Source: Aggregatimonas sangjinii (GTDB taxonomy: Bacteria; Bacteroidota; Bacteroidia; Flavobacteriales; Flavobacteriaceae). From it: a stretch of DNA of 64,000 bases. The stretch spans positions 4,509,501 through 4,573,500 of the forward strand of contig NZ_CP040710.1 in the NCBI RefSeq assembly GCF_005943945.1, given 5' to 3'. The position numbers and the translations under genes were made by a program. Of the stretch, positions 43,948-52,254 are shown one piece after another. Each line of letters begins with the position of its first letter. The stretch's first letter is position 1. The notes beneath the pieces were generated by a model. That model was not told the DNA's origin. It ran no database searches and saw only the letters and a program-made list of their open reading frames with translations.

Positions 43948-44133
43948 TAATTTGTCTTCCTGAATACTTCGGAAAATCGATGAATTTCATAGCTTTCATT
44001 TCATCGAAATCCAATAAAAAAAGTGTACACTGCTTATTCCAAAAAATTTGTATTCGATGGCACTTTACGGATAGCACCTATGCTCATCATGCAATTTTTT
44101 TTGTAAGAGATTCGGTAAGAAGTGAATAAGCCT

Positions 44134-44141
44134 TACTTTTG
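44134..44141 (+). promoter_or_regulatory. Predicted -7 promoter box of the SulP transporter gene
   Basis: TACTTTTG matches TAnnTTTG exactly and lies 44 bp upstream of the ATG at 44185, inside the upstream extension of the ORF, which supports the shorter start. The -33 TTG at usual spacing is absent; a TTG at 44101-44103 is 30 bp away. Confidence 0.45.
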
Positions 44142-44184
44142 CCGGCTTAGTTTCAGCGCAGTTTCTGAAATAAATGCCGCACCA

Positions 44185-45810
44185 ATGAAAAAGTATCTGA
44201 ATCTTTTCGATTTCAAACAAAAGGTAGATTACAAGACCGAAATACTATCGGGATTAACCGTAGCCTTGGCTTTAGTGCCCGAGGCAATCGCTTTTGCCCT
44301 TATTCCAGGATTTTCTCCTTTGACCGGCTTGTATGCCGCTTTTGTCTTGGCCTTGATTACTTCTATATTCGGAGGGCGACCAGGAATGATCTCGGGTGCC
44401 ACTGGCGCAGTGGCCGTGGTTTTTATCGGCTTGATTTTGGAGCTCAAAAGAAATTTTCCCGAGATAGAACCCGAAACGATATTGAACTATGTTTTTGCAA
44501 CGGTCATTGTCGCCGGGGTACTACAAATTGGTGCTGGACTTCTGCGATTGGGAAAATTTATTCGTTTGGTGCCCCACCCGGTAATGTTCGGGTTCGTGAA
44601 CGGTTTGGCCATTATCATCTTTATGGCGCAATTCCCCAATTTTTATCAAAAAGGAACGGATGCCCTATTGGAAACCACACCATTCATGATTATGCTAGGG
44701 CTCACCTTATTCACCATGCTCATTATTTGGGGCCTGCCTAAACTAACAAAGGCGATTCCTTCATCCTTGGTTGCGATTGTAGTGGTTTCCGCGATAGTGA
44801 TAGGCTTTGGAATAGATACCCTCACCGTAGCTGATACGATGAAAGAGGGTGAGTCCATCAAAGGCGGGTTTCCGCCGATATCTATTCCGCAGATACCGAT
44901 TACTTGGGAAACCTTTACGATTATCTTCCCTTACGCCGGCATTGTTGCCGGGGTGGGCTTGATCGAAAGTCTGTTGACCTTGAACATTATCGATGAAATT
45001 ACCGAGACGCGGGGTAGCGGTAATCGGGAATGTGTGGCACAGGGTACTGCGAATTTTCTTTCTGGATTCCTGTCCGGTATGGGTGGTTGTGCGATGATCG
45101 GCCAGAGTTTGATCAATACCTCGTCGGGCGCAAGGGCACGTCTCTCGGGAATTACGGCTGCGGTTATGCTCTTGGTGTTTATCATGTTCGGATCGAGCTT
45201 GATCGAACGTTTGCCCATGGCCGCCTTGGTGGGGCTGATGTTTATGGTCGCTATCGGAACTTTTGAATGGGCCAGTTTTAAAACGTTCAGAAAGATGCCA
45301 AATTCGGATGTGGTCGTAATGGTATTGGTCACTTTGATTACGGCGATCACGCATAATTTGGCCATCGCAGTACTGTTGGGTGTGATCATTTCAGCTTTGG
45401 CCTATTCCTGGGAGAACGCCAAACGAATTCGGGCCAGAAAACGCATCGATGAAGATGGCGTAAAGCACTACGAGATTTACGGGCCTTTATTTTTCGGTTC
45501 TACGACAGCTTTTGCTGAAAAGTTCGATATACAGAACGATCCGACCGAGGTTATCGTTGACTTCAGGGAGAGCCGTGTAGCCGATATGTCCGGAATCGAG
45601 GCACTGAATAAACTAACCGAACGCTATCGTAATGTTGGGAAAAAAATACACCTCAAGCATTTGAGCAAAGATTGTATACAGTTGCTCGAAGATGCAGAAG
45701 ACATCATTGATGTAAATGTTTTGGAAGACCCTACTTATAAAGTGGTCGTAGACAAACCCAAAAAGAAAGATGCGGAGGAGCAAAATCCGTTTAAACTTTG
45801 GGGACTGTAA
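44185..45810 (+). CDS. SulP family anion transporter with STAS domain
   Basis: A 541-residue transporter with about 12 membrane helices and a C-terminal cytoplasmic STAS domain (residues about 415-515: GPLFFGSTTAFAEKFDI, EVIVDFRESRVADMSGIEAL). The family motif is seen early as VALALVPEAIAFALIPGFSP (about residues 27-46) and GLYAAFVLALITSIFGGRPG. SulP proteins move sulfate, bicarbonate or other anions; substrate not determined, though the short-STAS forms in marine bacteria often transport bicarbonate with sodium. The ATG at 44185 (MKKYLNLFDFKQ) is preferred over that at 44122, because a -7 box lies between them. Monocistronic. Confidence 0.94.
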   Translation: MKKYLNLFDFKQKVDYKTEILSGLTVALALVPEAIAFALIPGFSPLTGLYAAFVLALITSIFGGRPGMISGATGAVAVVFIGLILELKRNFPEIEPETILNYVFATVIVAGVLQIGAGLLRLGKFIRLVPHPVMFGFVNGLAIIIFMAQFPNFYQKGTDALLETTPFMIMLGLTLFTMLIIWGLPKLTKAIPSSLVAIVVVSAIVIGFGIDTLTVADTMKEGESIKGGFPPISIPQIPITWETFTIIFPYAGIVAGVGLIESLLTLNIIDEITETRGSGNRECVAQGTANFLSGFLSGMGGCAMIGQSLINTSSGARARLSGITAAVMLLVFIMFGSSLIERLPMAALVGLMFMVAIGTFEWASFKTFRKMPNSDVVVMVLVTLITAITHNLAIAVLLGVIISALAYSWENAKRIRARKRIDEDGVKHYEIYGPLFFGSTTAFAEKFDIQNDPTEVIVDFRESRVADMSGIEALNKLTERYRNVGKKIHLKHLSKDCIQLLEDAEDIIDVNVLEDPTYKVVVDKPKKKDAEEQNPFKLWGL

Positions 45811-46348
45811 GATTTTCAGGCCTTACCCCTTTTTTTGACGAACTAGGACTCCCGTTCCAGCCGAACCAATATCGAAATGATAGTTGTTTTTTAATTCTTT
45901 TGTTATTTCTGTCTACGGCATCTTCCTTCTTGGTTATTTTTCCTATGTCTTTCATACACTGTTTTTAGAGAGGTTGTTTAGTAGAAAGACGAAGCAATAG
46001 GGAAGAAGAGGATAAAATTTTGTTAAACTTTTTTTAATAGGCGTAATTTTTCACACGCTATTTGGCTTTATTACTCATTCCCATAACGTAGGAACCATAT
46101 ACCTGTTCAAAGCTCATAAGTTTAGCTATGCGCATTTTGATTGTTCTAGTTCATCGCTAGCACCGCTGTTGTCTTCTCGGGTAGTCTGCCATCTTTATGC
46201 AAACTCGAAAGAAACACTATTTCTTTGGAATGGATGTTCGGGCGATTCCTGTTTACAGCATATCAGAGGAAAAGTACCGATAAGGAAACAAAAAGTGCCG
46301 TTATCCATACTGAATGGATAACGGCACATAAAATTTTGATAATGCTTC
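45811..46348. other. Intergenic region with a terminator and one doubtful small ORF
   Basis: 538 bp between converging sulP and cytochrome c genes. On the minus strand an ORF of 54 codons (45955 down to 45791) reads MKDIGKITKKEDAVDRNNKR and overlaps the 3' end of sulP; it has no recognisable start signal and is considered doubtful. The centre is AT-rich without structure. The only firm element is the terminator at 46295-46327. Confidence 0.45.
46295..46327 (-). terminator. Rho-independent terminator of the cytochrome c gene
   Basis: GTGCCGTTATCCAT (46295-46308) pairs perfectly over 14 bp with ATGGATAACGGCAC (46314-46327), with a 5-nt loop. On the minus strand five Ts follow. It lies 22 bp beyond the stop of the cytochrome gene. 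Confidence 0.92.
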
Positions 46349-46831
46349 CTACAACGTTCTTAAATATTCGGCCACCTCACGTGTCTCGTCGTCGGTTAAA
46401 TTTTGATTGAGCATAATGGCGTTATTGTATTCCTTTAATAATGCCTTTGCAATCGGGTCTTCTTTTAGCATCCCGTCGGGATTTTTGATCATGTTCATTA
46501 CCCAGGCCGGGCTTCTTCTTTCGTAAACCCCTTTTAAGGCTGGGCCTATCATACGTTTCTCGGCCATATGGCAGGCCGTACAAATGGCCTTGTATTTGGC
46601 TTCTCCGGCCGCGGCCATTTCGGCGTTTATAGCCTCATCGAACGAGACATCCTTAAACGGACCAACACCATCATTATCCATATCTACAGGTACGGCTGCT
46701 TCCTCTGCGGCTTCCGTCTTTTTCTCTGGTTTGGCGGTCTTCATTTCAAAGCCCTCTTTTTTCTCTTCCTTCTTCTCGCCACAGCTAAAGATCAAACCGC
46801 CCATAGCCAACAGGATTATTATTTTTTTCAT
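46349..46831 (-). CDS. c-type cytochrome lipoprotein
   Basis: A 160-residue lipoprotein: the signal MKKIIILLAMGGLIFSCGEK has its lipobox Cys at position 17. A lysine/glutamate-rich linker (residues 19-52) leads to a class I cytochrome c domain with the heme-binding CTACH (about residues 85-89) and a distal Met in the tail, either in NAIMLNQNL or in VMNMIKNPD. It is probably an outer or periplasmic electron carrier. It is monocistronic, with a perfect terminator after it and a 75-bp upstream spacer to the alpha/beta hydrolase stop (which reads in the same direction). Confidence 0.93.
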   Translation of the reverse strand: MKKIIILLAMGGLIFSCGEKKEEKKEGFEMKTAKPEKKTEAAEEAAVPVDMDNDGVGPFKDVSFDEAINAEMAAAGEAKYKAICTACHMAEKRMIGPALKGVYERRSPAWVMNMIKNPDGMLKEDPIAKALLKEYNNAIMLNQNLTDDETREVAEYLRTL

Positions 46832-46906
46832 ATGTACTGTGTTTTTGGCTGAAATCGCTTCAGCATCTCTATTGTTTTAGTCCTCTAATATAAGCATTAG
46901 GTAAAA

Positions 46907-47872
46907 TTAAAGCACTTCTTCGATAAACTTTATCGCTCTTTTTTCGCTGTACGTGGTATTTTTTGAACCGAAGTAGCCGACATGTCCGCCATATGCGGAA
47001 ACTTCCAAATACAGATGGGGATTAGAATGCGCCTCCTGGTATGGGTAACATTCGGGCCCTAGGAAGGAGTCATTTTTTGCATTTAGTAGTAATGCGGGAA
47101 TCTTGATATTCGGTAAAAACTGCAAACAGCTGCATTTTTCATAATAATCCAAAGCATCCTTAAAACCATGGGCCCTGCTGGTATAGATATCATCGAAGTC
47201 TTTTAGGGTAATGACATTCTTTATATCGGTATCCGAGATTTTTTCGGGGAAGAGTCTTTGCTTCTCCCGGAGCTTGGCCACCAAATGTTTTTTGAATCGA
47301 ATGGCGTAAGGAATATTCTTGTATTTCAATAATTCTTTCAAGGAGCTGTGCAGGTTGCAGGGCACAGAAATCCCGATACCTGCCTTGATTTCCTCTGGAA
47401 GCTCTCTGCCTTCGCCCAAATATTTCAGGGTCATATTGCCGCCCAAACTAAATCCTTTAATATAGATTTCTGCATACTTATCCAGGGTCAGTATATGTTG
47501 TATAACGGCATCTAAGTCTTCAGTCGCTCCGGAATGATAGGAGCGGTAAAGTCGATTGGGTACCCCGCTACAGCTACGCAGATTCATGGCACAAACATCG
47601 TAACCGTTTTGATTGAAGGCCTTGGCACTACCCGTAATATAGGCACGTTGCGCATTGCCTTCTAGACCGTGAATAAGCACGACCACCTTTTGTGTTCTGG
47701 AAACCGAAATACTCCAATCCAAGTCTAAAAAGTCCCCGTCAGGTAAATCGATTCTTTCCCGTTTTTGCTCAAAATCAGATATTTTACGCCAAATTCCGGC
47801 ATAAATAGTCGATAAATGGCCTTTTTTGAATAGAAAAGGAGGGTTGTAGGTAGATGGAATAACAGGCATCAA
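46907..47872 (-). CDS. Alpha/beta hydrolase, YheT-type
   Basis: A 321-residue alpha/beta hydrolase of the YheT/ABHD1 group. The nucleophile elbow is GFSLGGNMTLKYLGEG (about residues 140-155) with Ser in GFSLGG, the oxyanion region HGLEGNAQRAYI (about 69-80), and the His in SAYGGHVGYFG (about 292-302); Asp is in NAKNDSFLGPE. The NPPFLFKKGHLSTIYAGIWR start and TARH-like MNLRSCSGVPNRLYRSYHSG are typical of YheT. The substrate is unknown (esterase-like). The start overlaps the stop of the bestrophin gene by 4 bp (ATGA). Confidence 0.93.
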   Translation of the reverse strand: MMPVIPSTYNPPFLFKKGHLSTIYAGIWRKISDFEQKRERIDLPDGDFLDLDWSISVSRTQKVVVLIHGLEGNAQRAYITGSAKAFNQNGYDVCAMNLRSCSGVPNRLYRSYHSGATEDLDAVIQHILTLDKYAEIYIKGFSLGGNMTLKYLGEGRELPEEIKAGIGISVPCNLHSSLKELLKYKNIPYAIRFKKHLVAKLREKQRLFPEKISDTDIKNVITLKDFDDIYTSRAHGFKDALDYYEKCSCLQFLPNIKIPALLLNAKNDSFLGPECYPYQEAHSNPHLYLEVSAYGGHVGYFGSKNTTYSEKRAIKFIEEVL

Positions 47873-48885
47873 TAAAGAATATTGTCTTTTGGCGTTACCG
47901 CTTCGGGCAGCTCCTCCTCGTTCAACATATCCCGTAAATCGATTTCAATGGTTCTGCAAAGGGCAGTCATAGGCACATCGTTGATGCGCCCCTCGAACGG
48001 ATCCTCGCTATTGTCACCAACGACTTCCATGGTCGTGAATATCCATGAAATCAGAACGGAAAACGGAATCATGAGAAATACGTACCAAGCCTCTATCGTT
48101 CCAACCGAAGCCATCGAATCATCTTCAAAGACATCCAATAAACCAAAAGGTAAGAGTAATACGAAAATCCACGTAAATACTTTGGAGAAATAACCATATT
48201 GCCTGGGAAATGGCGTATTCTTGATTCGTTCACACTTTCCCTGAAGGTTATAGAACTCCTCTAAAACCGATTGCATCTGATCTTCTTGAAACCCGTCGAT
48301 AATCTGCTTTTGCTTTAAATCGCACACATCGAAGGCTTGGTTTTTGACCAAATGCGTCGCGGGGTTCACTCTTTTTTTCAAATCTATGAACTCTCTCTTG
48401 TTCACAAAATTATGGGCCTCGTTGCAAGATATATTACGTTCGTCGTGTTTGTCGAAAACTTTTTCGACCATACGATTTTCTTTGAGCGCCCATGATTTTG
48501 GTTGGCGCAGTTGCACGCGCAACGCATTGATCCACCCGATATGCCGGTGAATCATTTGGGTATGCATTTTTTTATCGTATTCTGGATTGTCACTTCTTAC
48601 GAAACTTAGTACTTGTATTGCCCAGGTACGGCTGTAATTTACAATTCCGCCCCATATTTTACGACCCTCCCAAAAGCGATCATAACTTTGACTATTCTTA
48701 AAGCCGATATAGAAGGCGACTGCTATACCGATAACGCTTAGCGGTTGAAACGGAATGTGAATAAACGACCACCCCAAAAAATGATAGATACAAAAGATAC
48801 CTGTAGCGTAAAGGGTGAAGAAAATTAGGTTTTTCCATGCATATCTAAGGATCAGGCCCCAACCAATATTGCGTTTTATGTACAT
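47869..48885 (-). CDS. Bestrophin family anion channel
   Basis: A 338-residue membrane protein of the bestrophin/UPF0187 family. It shows the N-terminal helix pattern, IGFKNSQSYDRFWEGRKIWG (about residues 60-79) with RFWEGR as the family hallmark, and four hydrophobic helices with a long cytoplasmic middle. The tail has GDNSEDPFEGRINDVPMTAL, where DPFE is the conserved bestrophin motif. Bacterial bestrophins are pentameric ion channels for anions or cations. It is the first gene of a two-gene operon with the YheT-like hydrolase. A divergent UBP zinc-finger gene begins 108 bp away. Confidence 0.94.
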   Translation of the reverse strand: MYIKRNIGWGLILRYAWKNLIFFTLYATGIFCIYHFLGWSFIHIPFQPLSVIGIAVAFYIGFKNSQSYDRFWEGRKIWGGIVNYSRTWAIQVLSFVRSDNPEYDKKMHTQMIHRHIGWINALRVQLRQPKSWALKENRMVEKVFDKHDERNISCNEAHNFVNKREFIDLKKRVNPATHLVKNQAFDVCDLKQKQIIDGFQEDQMQSVLEEFYNLQGKCERIKNTPFPRQYGYFSKVFTWIFVLLLPFGLLDVFEDDSMASVGTIEAWYVFLMIPFSVLISWIFTTMEVVGDNSEDPFEGRINDVPMTALCRTIEIDLRDMLNEEELPEAVTPKDNILY

Positions 48886-48993
48886 CTGAAAGTATTTTTA
48901 TAGTAGAACGACGAAAGTTAAAAATACACAAAAGTTTGCCAATCCGAGGTTTGGGCAAAACGGCCGGTTGAAATCTTTATCGTAAATTTAGAC

Positions 48994-49269
48994 ATGGCTT
49001 TGAAAATGAAAAAATGCGAACATCTAACGGCAATTTCGACCATCAGGAAACCACAAACCCATAAATGTGCGGAATGCATTAAAATCGGCGCAACCTGGGT
49101 TCATCTAAGAACTTGCCAAAGCTGTGGTATTACCTTATGTTGTGACAGTTCGCCGAACAAACACGCCAGCAAGCATGCCAAGGCCAACGCCCACCCTGTG
49201 ATTATTTCCGCCGAACCCGGCGAGAAATGGATGTGGTGCTACGAACACAAATTAATAGCTAGATATTAG
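48994..49269 (+). CDS. UBP-type zinc-finger protein
   Basis: A 91-residue protein that is almost entirely a zf-UBP (BUZ) domain. The metal ligands are visible: C8 and H10 in CEHL, C28 and C31 (KCAECIKIG), C43 and C46 (CQSCGI), C51, H58 and H62 (SPNKHASKHAKA), H68 (AHPVI). The domain in eukaryotes binds the free C-terminus of ubiquitin; its bacterial role is unknown. It ends 3 bp before the FAD oxidoreductase gene, and this pair of genes recurs in Bacteroidota and other bacteria, so the two proteins probably work together. Confidence 0.92.
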   Translation: MALKMKKCEHLTAISTIRKPQTHKCAECIKIGATWVHLRTCQSCGITLCCDSSPNKHASKHAKANAHPVIISAEPGEKWMWCYEHKLIARY

Positions 49270-49272
49270 AAA

Positions 49273-50928
49273 ATGACAGATCCCAGATTTCCGGAATTGA
49301 CCCAACGCCAAGTCGGCATCTTAAAAGAGCAGGGTACCGTAGAATTTTTCAAGGAAGATACCCGTGTATTTTCCTTAGGAGACCTTCAATATGATTTTTT
49401 CGTCGTGCTCGAAGGAACGATTTCCATCGAAGATCCTACGAACGATAATAACGTAATTGTAGCACACGGCAAAAATGAATTTTCCGGCGATAGCGGAATG
49501 CTCTCGAATAGAGGGGCGCAGTTTCACGCCATTGCCAAGGCAGGTACTACGCTATTGCGTTTGTCTCCTCTTGAATTACGAAGGACAATTGCACAGCACA
49601 GCGATATCAGCGATTTGCTTCTCAATGCCTTTTTGTTGCGGCAACAGACCGTTCTAACTGAATATGTAGGCGGCCTCAAATTAGTAGGTTCGGGCAATTC
49701 CAAGGAAACCTATGCCATTCGCGATTTTATGGACAAAAACCATATTTGGTACAATTTTGTGGATGTCGATAGTTCGGAGGAAGCCGAGGGGCTCCTTCTT
49801 AATTTTAATCTAGAGAAGGCCGATTTGCCCATTTTGATTACCAACGACTCGAAAATCTGCAAGAATCCCTCTTTGGATTCCGTAGCCAGAAATTCGGGGG
49901 TGCTTATGGATTTCGAGGATAAGGTCTTTGATCTGCTCGTCATCGGAGCGGGACCTGCTGGTCTGGCGGCTAGCGTCTATGCGGCTTCTGAAGGATTGGA
50001 AGTTGTTACCATCGATAGCACGGCACCCGGCGGTCAGGCAGGAAAGAGTTCCAAGATAGAGAACTACTTGGGGTTTCCCACGGGTATTTCAGGGAACGAC
50101 CTTGCCCATAAGGCTTATATTCAGGCGCAAAAGTTCGGCTGCAATATTTCCATCCCGCATCGGGCGAAGAGTATTGCACATACGGGAAATCATTTTGTGC
50201 TATGCGCGACCAATGGAAAAGAAATAAAAACCAGGGCCTTAATGGCGGCAACAGGAGCTAATTATAGTCGGTTGCCCATCGAGAACATTGAAAAGTATGA
50301 AGGAAGCGGGGTGTATTATTCCGCTACGGGTATGAACGCGTCTTCGTGTAAGGATGAGATTGTCGGTGTGGTGGGTGGTGGCAATTCCGCTGGCCAAGCT
50401 GCACTCTTCTTGGCCGATCATGCCAAAGAAGTACATGTGATTTTACGGGGAAATGACCTTGGGGCGAAAATGAGCGATTACTTGGTACAGCGCATCGAAG
50501 CGGCTCCCAATATTTTTGTGCATTTGTTGACGGAAGTAAAAGAATTGAAGGGGGAACACCATCTGGAATCCTTGATTTTAGAAACCAAAGCAGGCGATAA
50601 GGAAGAAAAGCCGATTACCAACCTCTTTACTTTTATCGGGGCCAAACCGGGTACGGACTGGCTGGAAGGACTGGTCGCCACAGATGAAAAAGGCTTTATT
50701 TGCACCGGACCCGGCATTCAGGAAGAAGACCTTTCCAAGTGTGCCATCTTTCAAAAACGAAAGCCCCAGTCGCTCGAGACTAGCATCCCGGGATTTTTTG
50801 CGGTAGGTGATGTTCGAAAAGGCTCGGTGAAACGGGTCGCTTCGGCGGTTGGAGAAGGCTCCATGGCGATAAGCCAAGTGCATCAATTTTTGGGCGAACT
50901 TAAGGCACAGAAAACAATTGCTGTATAG
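49273..50928 (+). CDS. Cyclic nucleotide-binding / thioredoxin-reductase-like FAD oxidoreductase fusion
   Basis: A 551-residue three-part protein. Residues about 1-125 are a cyclic nucleotide-binding domain (LGDLQYDFFVVLEGTISIED, FSGDSGMLSNRGAQFHAIAK). Residues about 135-215 look like a thioredoxin/glutaredoxin fold. Residues about 220-550 are the FAD/NAD(P)H domain of thioredoxin reductase: LLVIGAGPAGLAASVYAASE, STAPGGQAGKSSKIENYLGF, VGVVGGGNSAGQAALFLADH and FFAVGDVRKGSVKR. The catalytic CxxC expected after the CATCDG position is missing (YYSATGMNASSCKDE). The oxidoreductase may thus act on a different partner. It follows the UBP zinc finger by 3 bp. Confidence 0.93.
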   Translation: MTDPRFPELTQRQVGILKEQGTVEFFKEDTRVFSLGDLQYDFFVVLEGTISIEDPTNDNNVIVAHGKNEFSGDSGMLSNRGAQFHAIAKAGTTLLRLSPLELRRTIAQHSDISDLLLNAFLLRQQTVLTEYVGGLKLVGSGNSKETYAIRDFMDKNHIWYNFVDVDSSEEAEGLLLNFNLEKADLPILITNDSKICKNPSLDSVARNSGVLMDFEDKVFDLLVIGAGPAGLAASVYAASEGLEVVTIDSTAPGGQAGKSSKIENYLGFPTGISGNDLAHKAYIQAQKFGCNISIPHRAKSIAHTGNHFVLCATNGKEIKTRALMAATGANYSRLPIENIEKYEGSGVYYSATGMNASSCKDEIVGVVGGGNSAGQAALFLADHAKEVHVILRGNDLGAKMSDYLVQRIEAAPNIFVHLLTEVKELKGEHHLESLILETKAGDKEEKPITNLFTFIGAKPGTDWLEGLVATDEKGFICTGPGIQEEDLSKCAIFQKRKPQSLETSIPGFFAVGDVRKGSVKRVASAVGEGSMAISQVHQFLGELKAQKTIAV

Positions 50929-51027
50929 GGTAATAGGTAAGGTGCTATCCACTATGCCCAGTACGGGCTTTTCAATGGCCAAACTGGTCGAGATATCGTA
51001 TCCGCCTTTTTCCGAACGGAATTTTGC

Positions 51028-52002
51028 TTATTTCGGATAGGTTTCCAACACTTGGGCTTGTTCTTCGATGGCGGCCTTAAATTCCGATTTCAATGCGGTA
51101 ATCAATTGCGCTACTGGAACGGAGTCTTCGATCAGTGCGGAACCTTGGCCTGCGGACCAAATGGTTTTCCAAGCCTTTGCCTCGGTATCGAGTTCTTTTC
51201 CAAAATCGATTTTCGTGTCTTTTTTAAGGTCTTCTTCTGTAAGTCCCGCAGCTTTTAGGCTTGCTCCTAAAAAATTAGCGTGTACCCCTGAAATCGCGGC
51301 CGTGTAGACCACATCACTGGCGCCCGCATCAATGATCATTTTCTTGTATTCTTCCGGTGCCTTGCCTTCATCGGTATTGATAAAACGTGTGCCCATATAA
51401 GCCAAATCGGCACCCATTTGCAGGGCGGAGGCGATATCGCGACCCGTACTGATACATCCGGAAAGGATAATGGTCTTCTTAAAGAACTTCTTGATTTCGG
51501 CGACCAAGGTCATCGGGTTGATGGTACCCGCATGCCCACCTGCTCCAGCGGCCACCAAGATGAGTCCGTCTACCCCGGCTTCCTGCGCTTTTTCGGCATG
51601 TCGTTTTTTAACGATATCGTGAAAAACCAATCCGCCATAGCTATGAATGGCATCGACCACCATCGAGACCGCACCCAAGGAAGTAATGATTATGGGTACT
51701 TGGTGTTTGACGCACAATCTAATATCGGCTTCTAAGCGAGGATTCGTAGGATGTACAATAAGATTTACGCCGAAGGGAGCGGGTTTTTTACCGGTTTCCT
51801 TTTCGTAGGCTGCTAGCTCCGATTTGATTTCGATAAGCCATTCCTCAAAACCTTCGCTAGTTCTTTGATTCAGTGCCGGAAAGGTACCGACAATTCCATT
51901 TTTACAGCATTCTATCACCAATTTTGGTCCAGAAATAAGAAACATGGGAGCAGCAATGGCAGGTAGGGAAAGGTCTTTGATAAAGGAAGGGGTAGTACTC
52001 AT
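51028..52002 (-). CDS. Nitronate monooxygenase (2-nitropropane dioxygenase family)
   Basis: A 324-residue FMN-dependent TIM-barrel enzyme. Family motifs: LPAIAAPMFLISGPKLVIEC near the N-terminus, GVNLIVHPTNPRLEADI, the GAGGHAGTINPM phosphate/flavin loop (about residues 153-164), and IILSGCISTGRDIASALQMG, then GTRFINTDEG. It oxidises nitronates such as propionate 3-nitronate to protect the cell. Length and motifs fit. It is transcribed leftward, converging on the FAD fusion gene, and lies directly next to the AT-rich restriction-modification module on its right side. Confidence 0.95.
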   Translation of the reverse strand: MSTTPSFIKDLSLPAIAAPMFLISGPKLVIECCKNGIVGTFPALNQRTSEGFEEWLIEIKSELAAYEKETGKKPAPFGVNLIVHPTNPRLEADIRLCVKHQVPIIITSLGAVSMVVDAIHSYGGLVFHDIVKKRHAEKAQEAGVDGLILVAAGAGGHAGTINPMTLVAEIKKFFKKTIILSGCISTGRDIASALQMGADLAYMGTRFINTDEGKAPEEYKKMIIDAGASDVVYTAAISGVHANFLGASLKAAGLTEEDLKKDTKIDFGKELDTEAKAWKTIWSAGQGSALIEDSVPVAQLITALKSEFKAAIEEQAQVLETYPK

Positions 52003-52088
52003 ATATGGTGATTTTGTGAATCCTAAAAATAGGAATAAAAATTCAGGCCTCTAAAGCCTGCTTTCAAAGCTACGGATTTTTTAGGTTG

Positions 52089-52102
52089 CTATGCGCGCAT
52101 AG
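52089..52102. promoter_or_regulatory. Perfect 14-bp palindrome upstream of the methyltransferase gene
   Basis: CTATGCGCGCATAG is a perfect palindrome 153 bp upstream of the methyltransferase ATG. It is near the left edge of the AT-rich insert. It may be a regulatory site, a recombination site or chance; it is GC-rich in an AT-rich context. Confidence 0.35.
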
Positions 52103-52210
52103 TAATTGAGTTAAAGTAGGAATTTGCCTAACCAAAGATTCAATAAACATTTTGATGATAAAAACAAATAATTAAAAACTTAAGGATTTTTAAAAACAAA
52201 AATAAAAAAT

Positions 52211-52249
52211 GTCCGTAAATTTGTCCGTGTACGTAAAACCGTCCGTGAA
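52211..52249 (+). promoter_or_regulatory. GTCCGT-type direct repeats overlapping the predicted promoter
   Basis: Four related 9-mers occur: GTCCGTAAA (52211), GTCCGTGTA (52223), GTACGTAAA (52229, overlapping) and GTCCGTGAA (52241). Starts fall on a 6-bp grid with 12, 6 and 12 bp spacing. An exact -7 box TAAATTTG (52216-52223) lies between the first two. The ATG follows at 52255. This looks like an operator for the restriction-modification genes, possibly bound by the N-terminal domain of the methyltransferase itself. Confidence 0.6.
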
Positions 52250-52254
52250 TAATT

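Noticed and set aside
45791-45955. 54-codon minus-strand ORF after sulP
   Set aside because: Overlaps the 3' end of sulP, has no ribosome-binding or promoter signal and no recognisable homology; mentioned only in the gap description.
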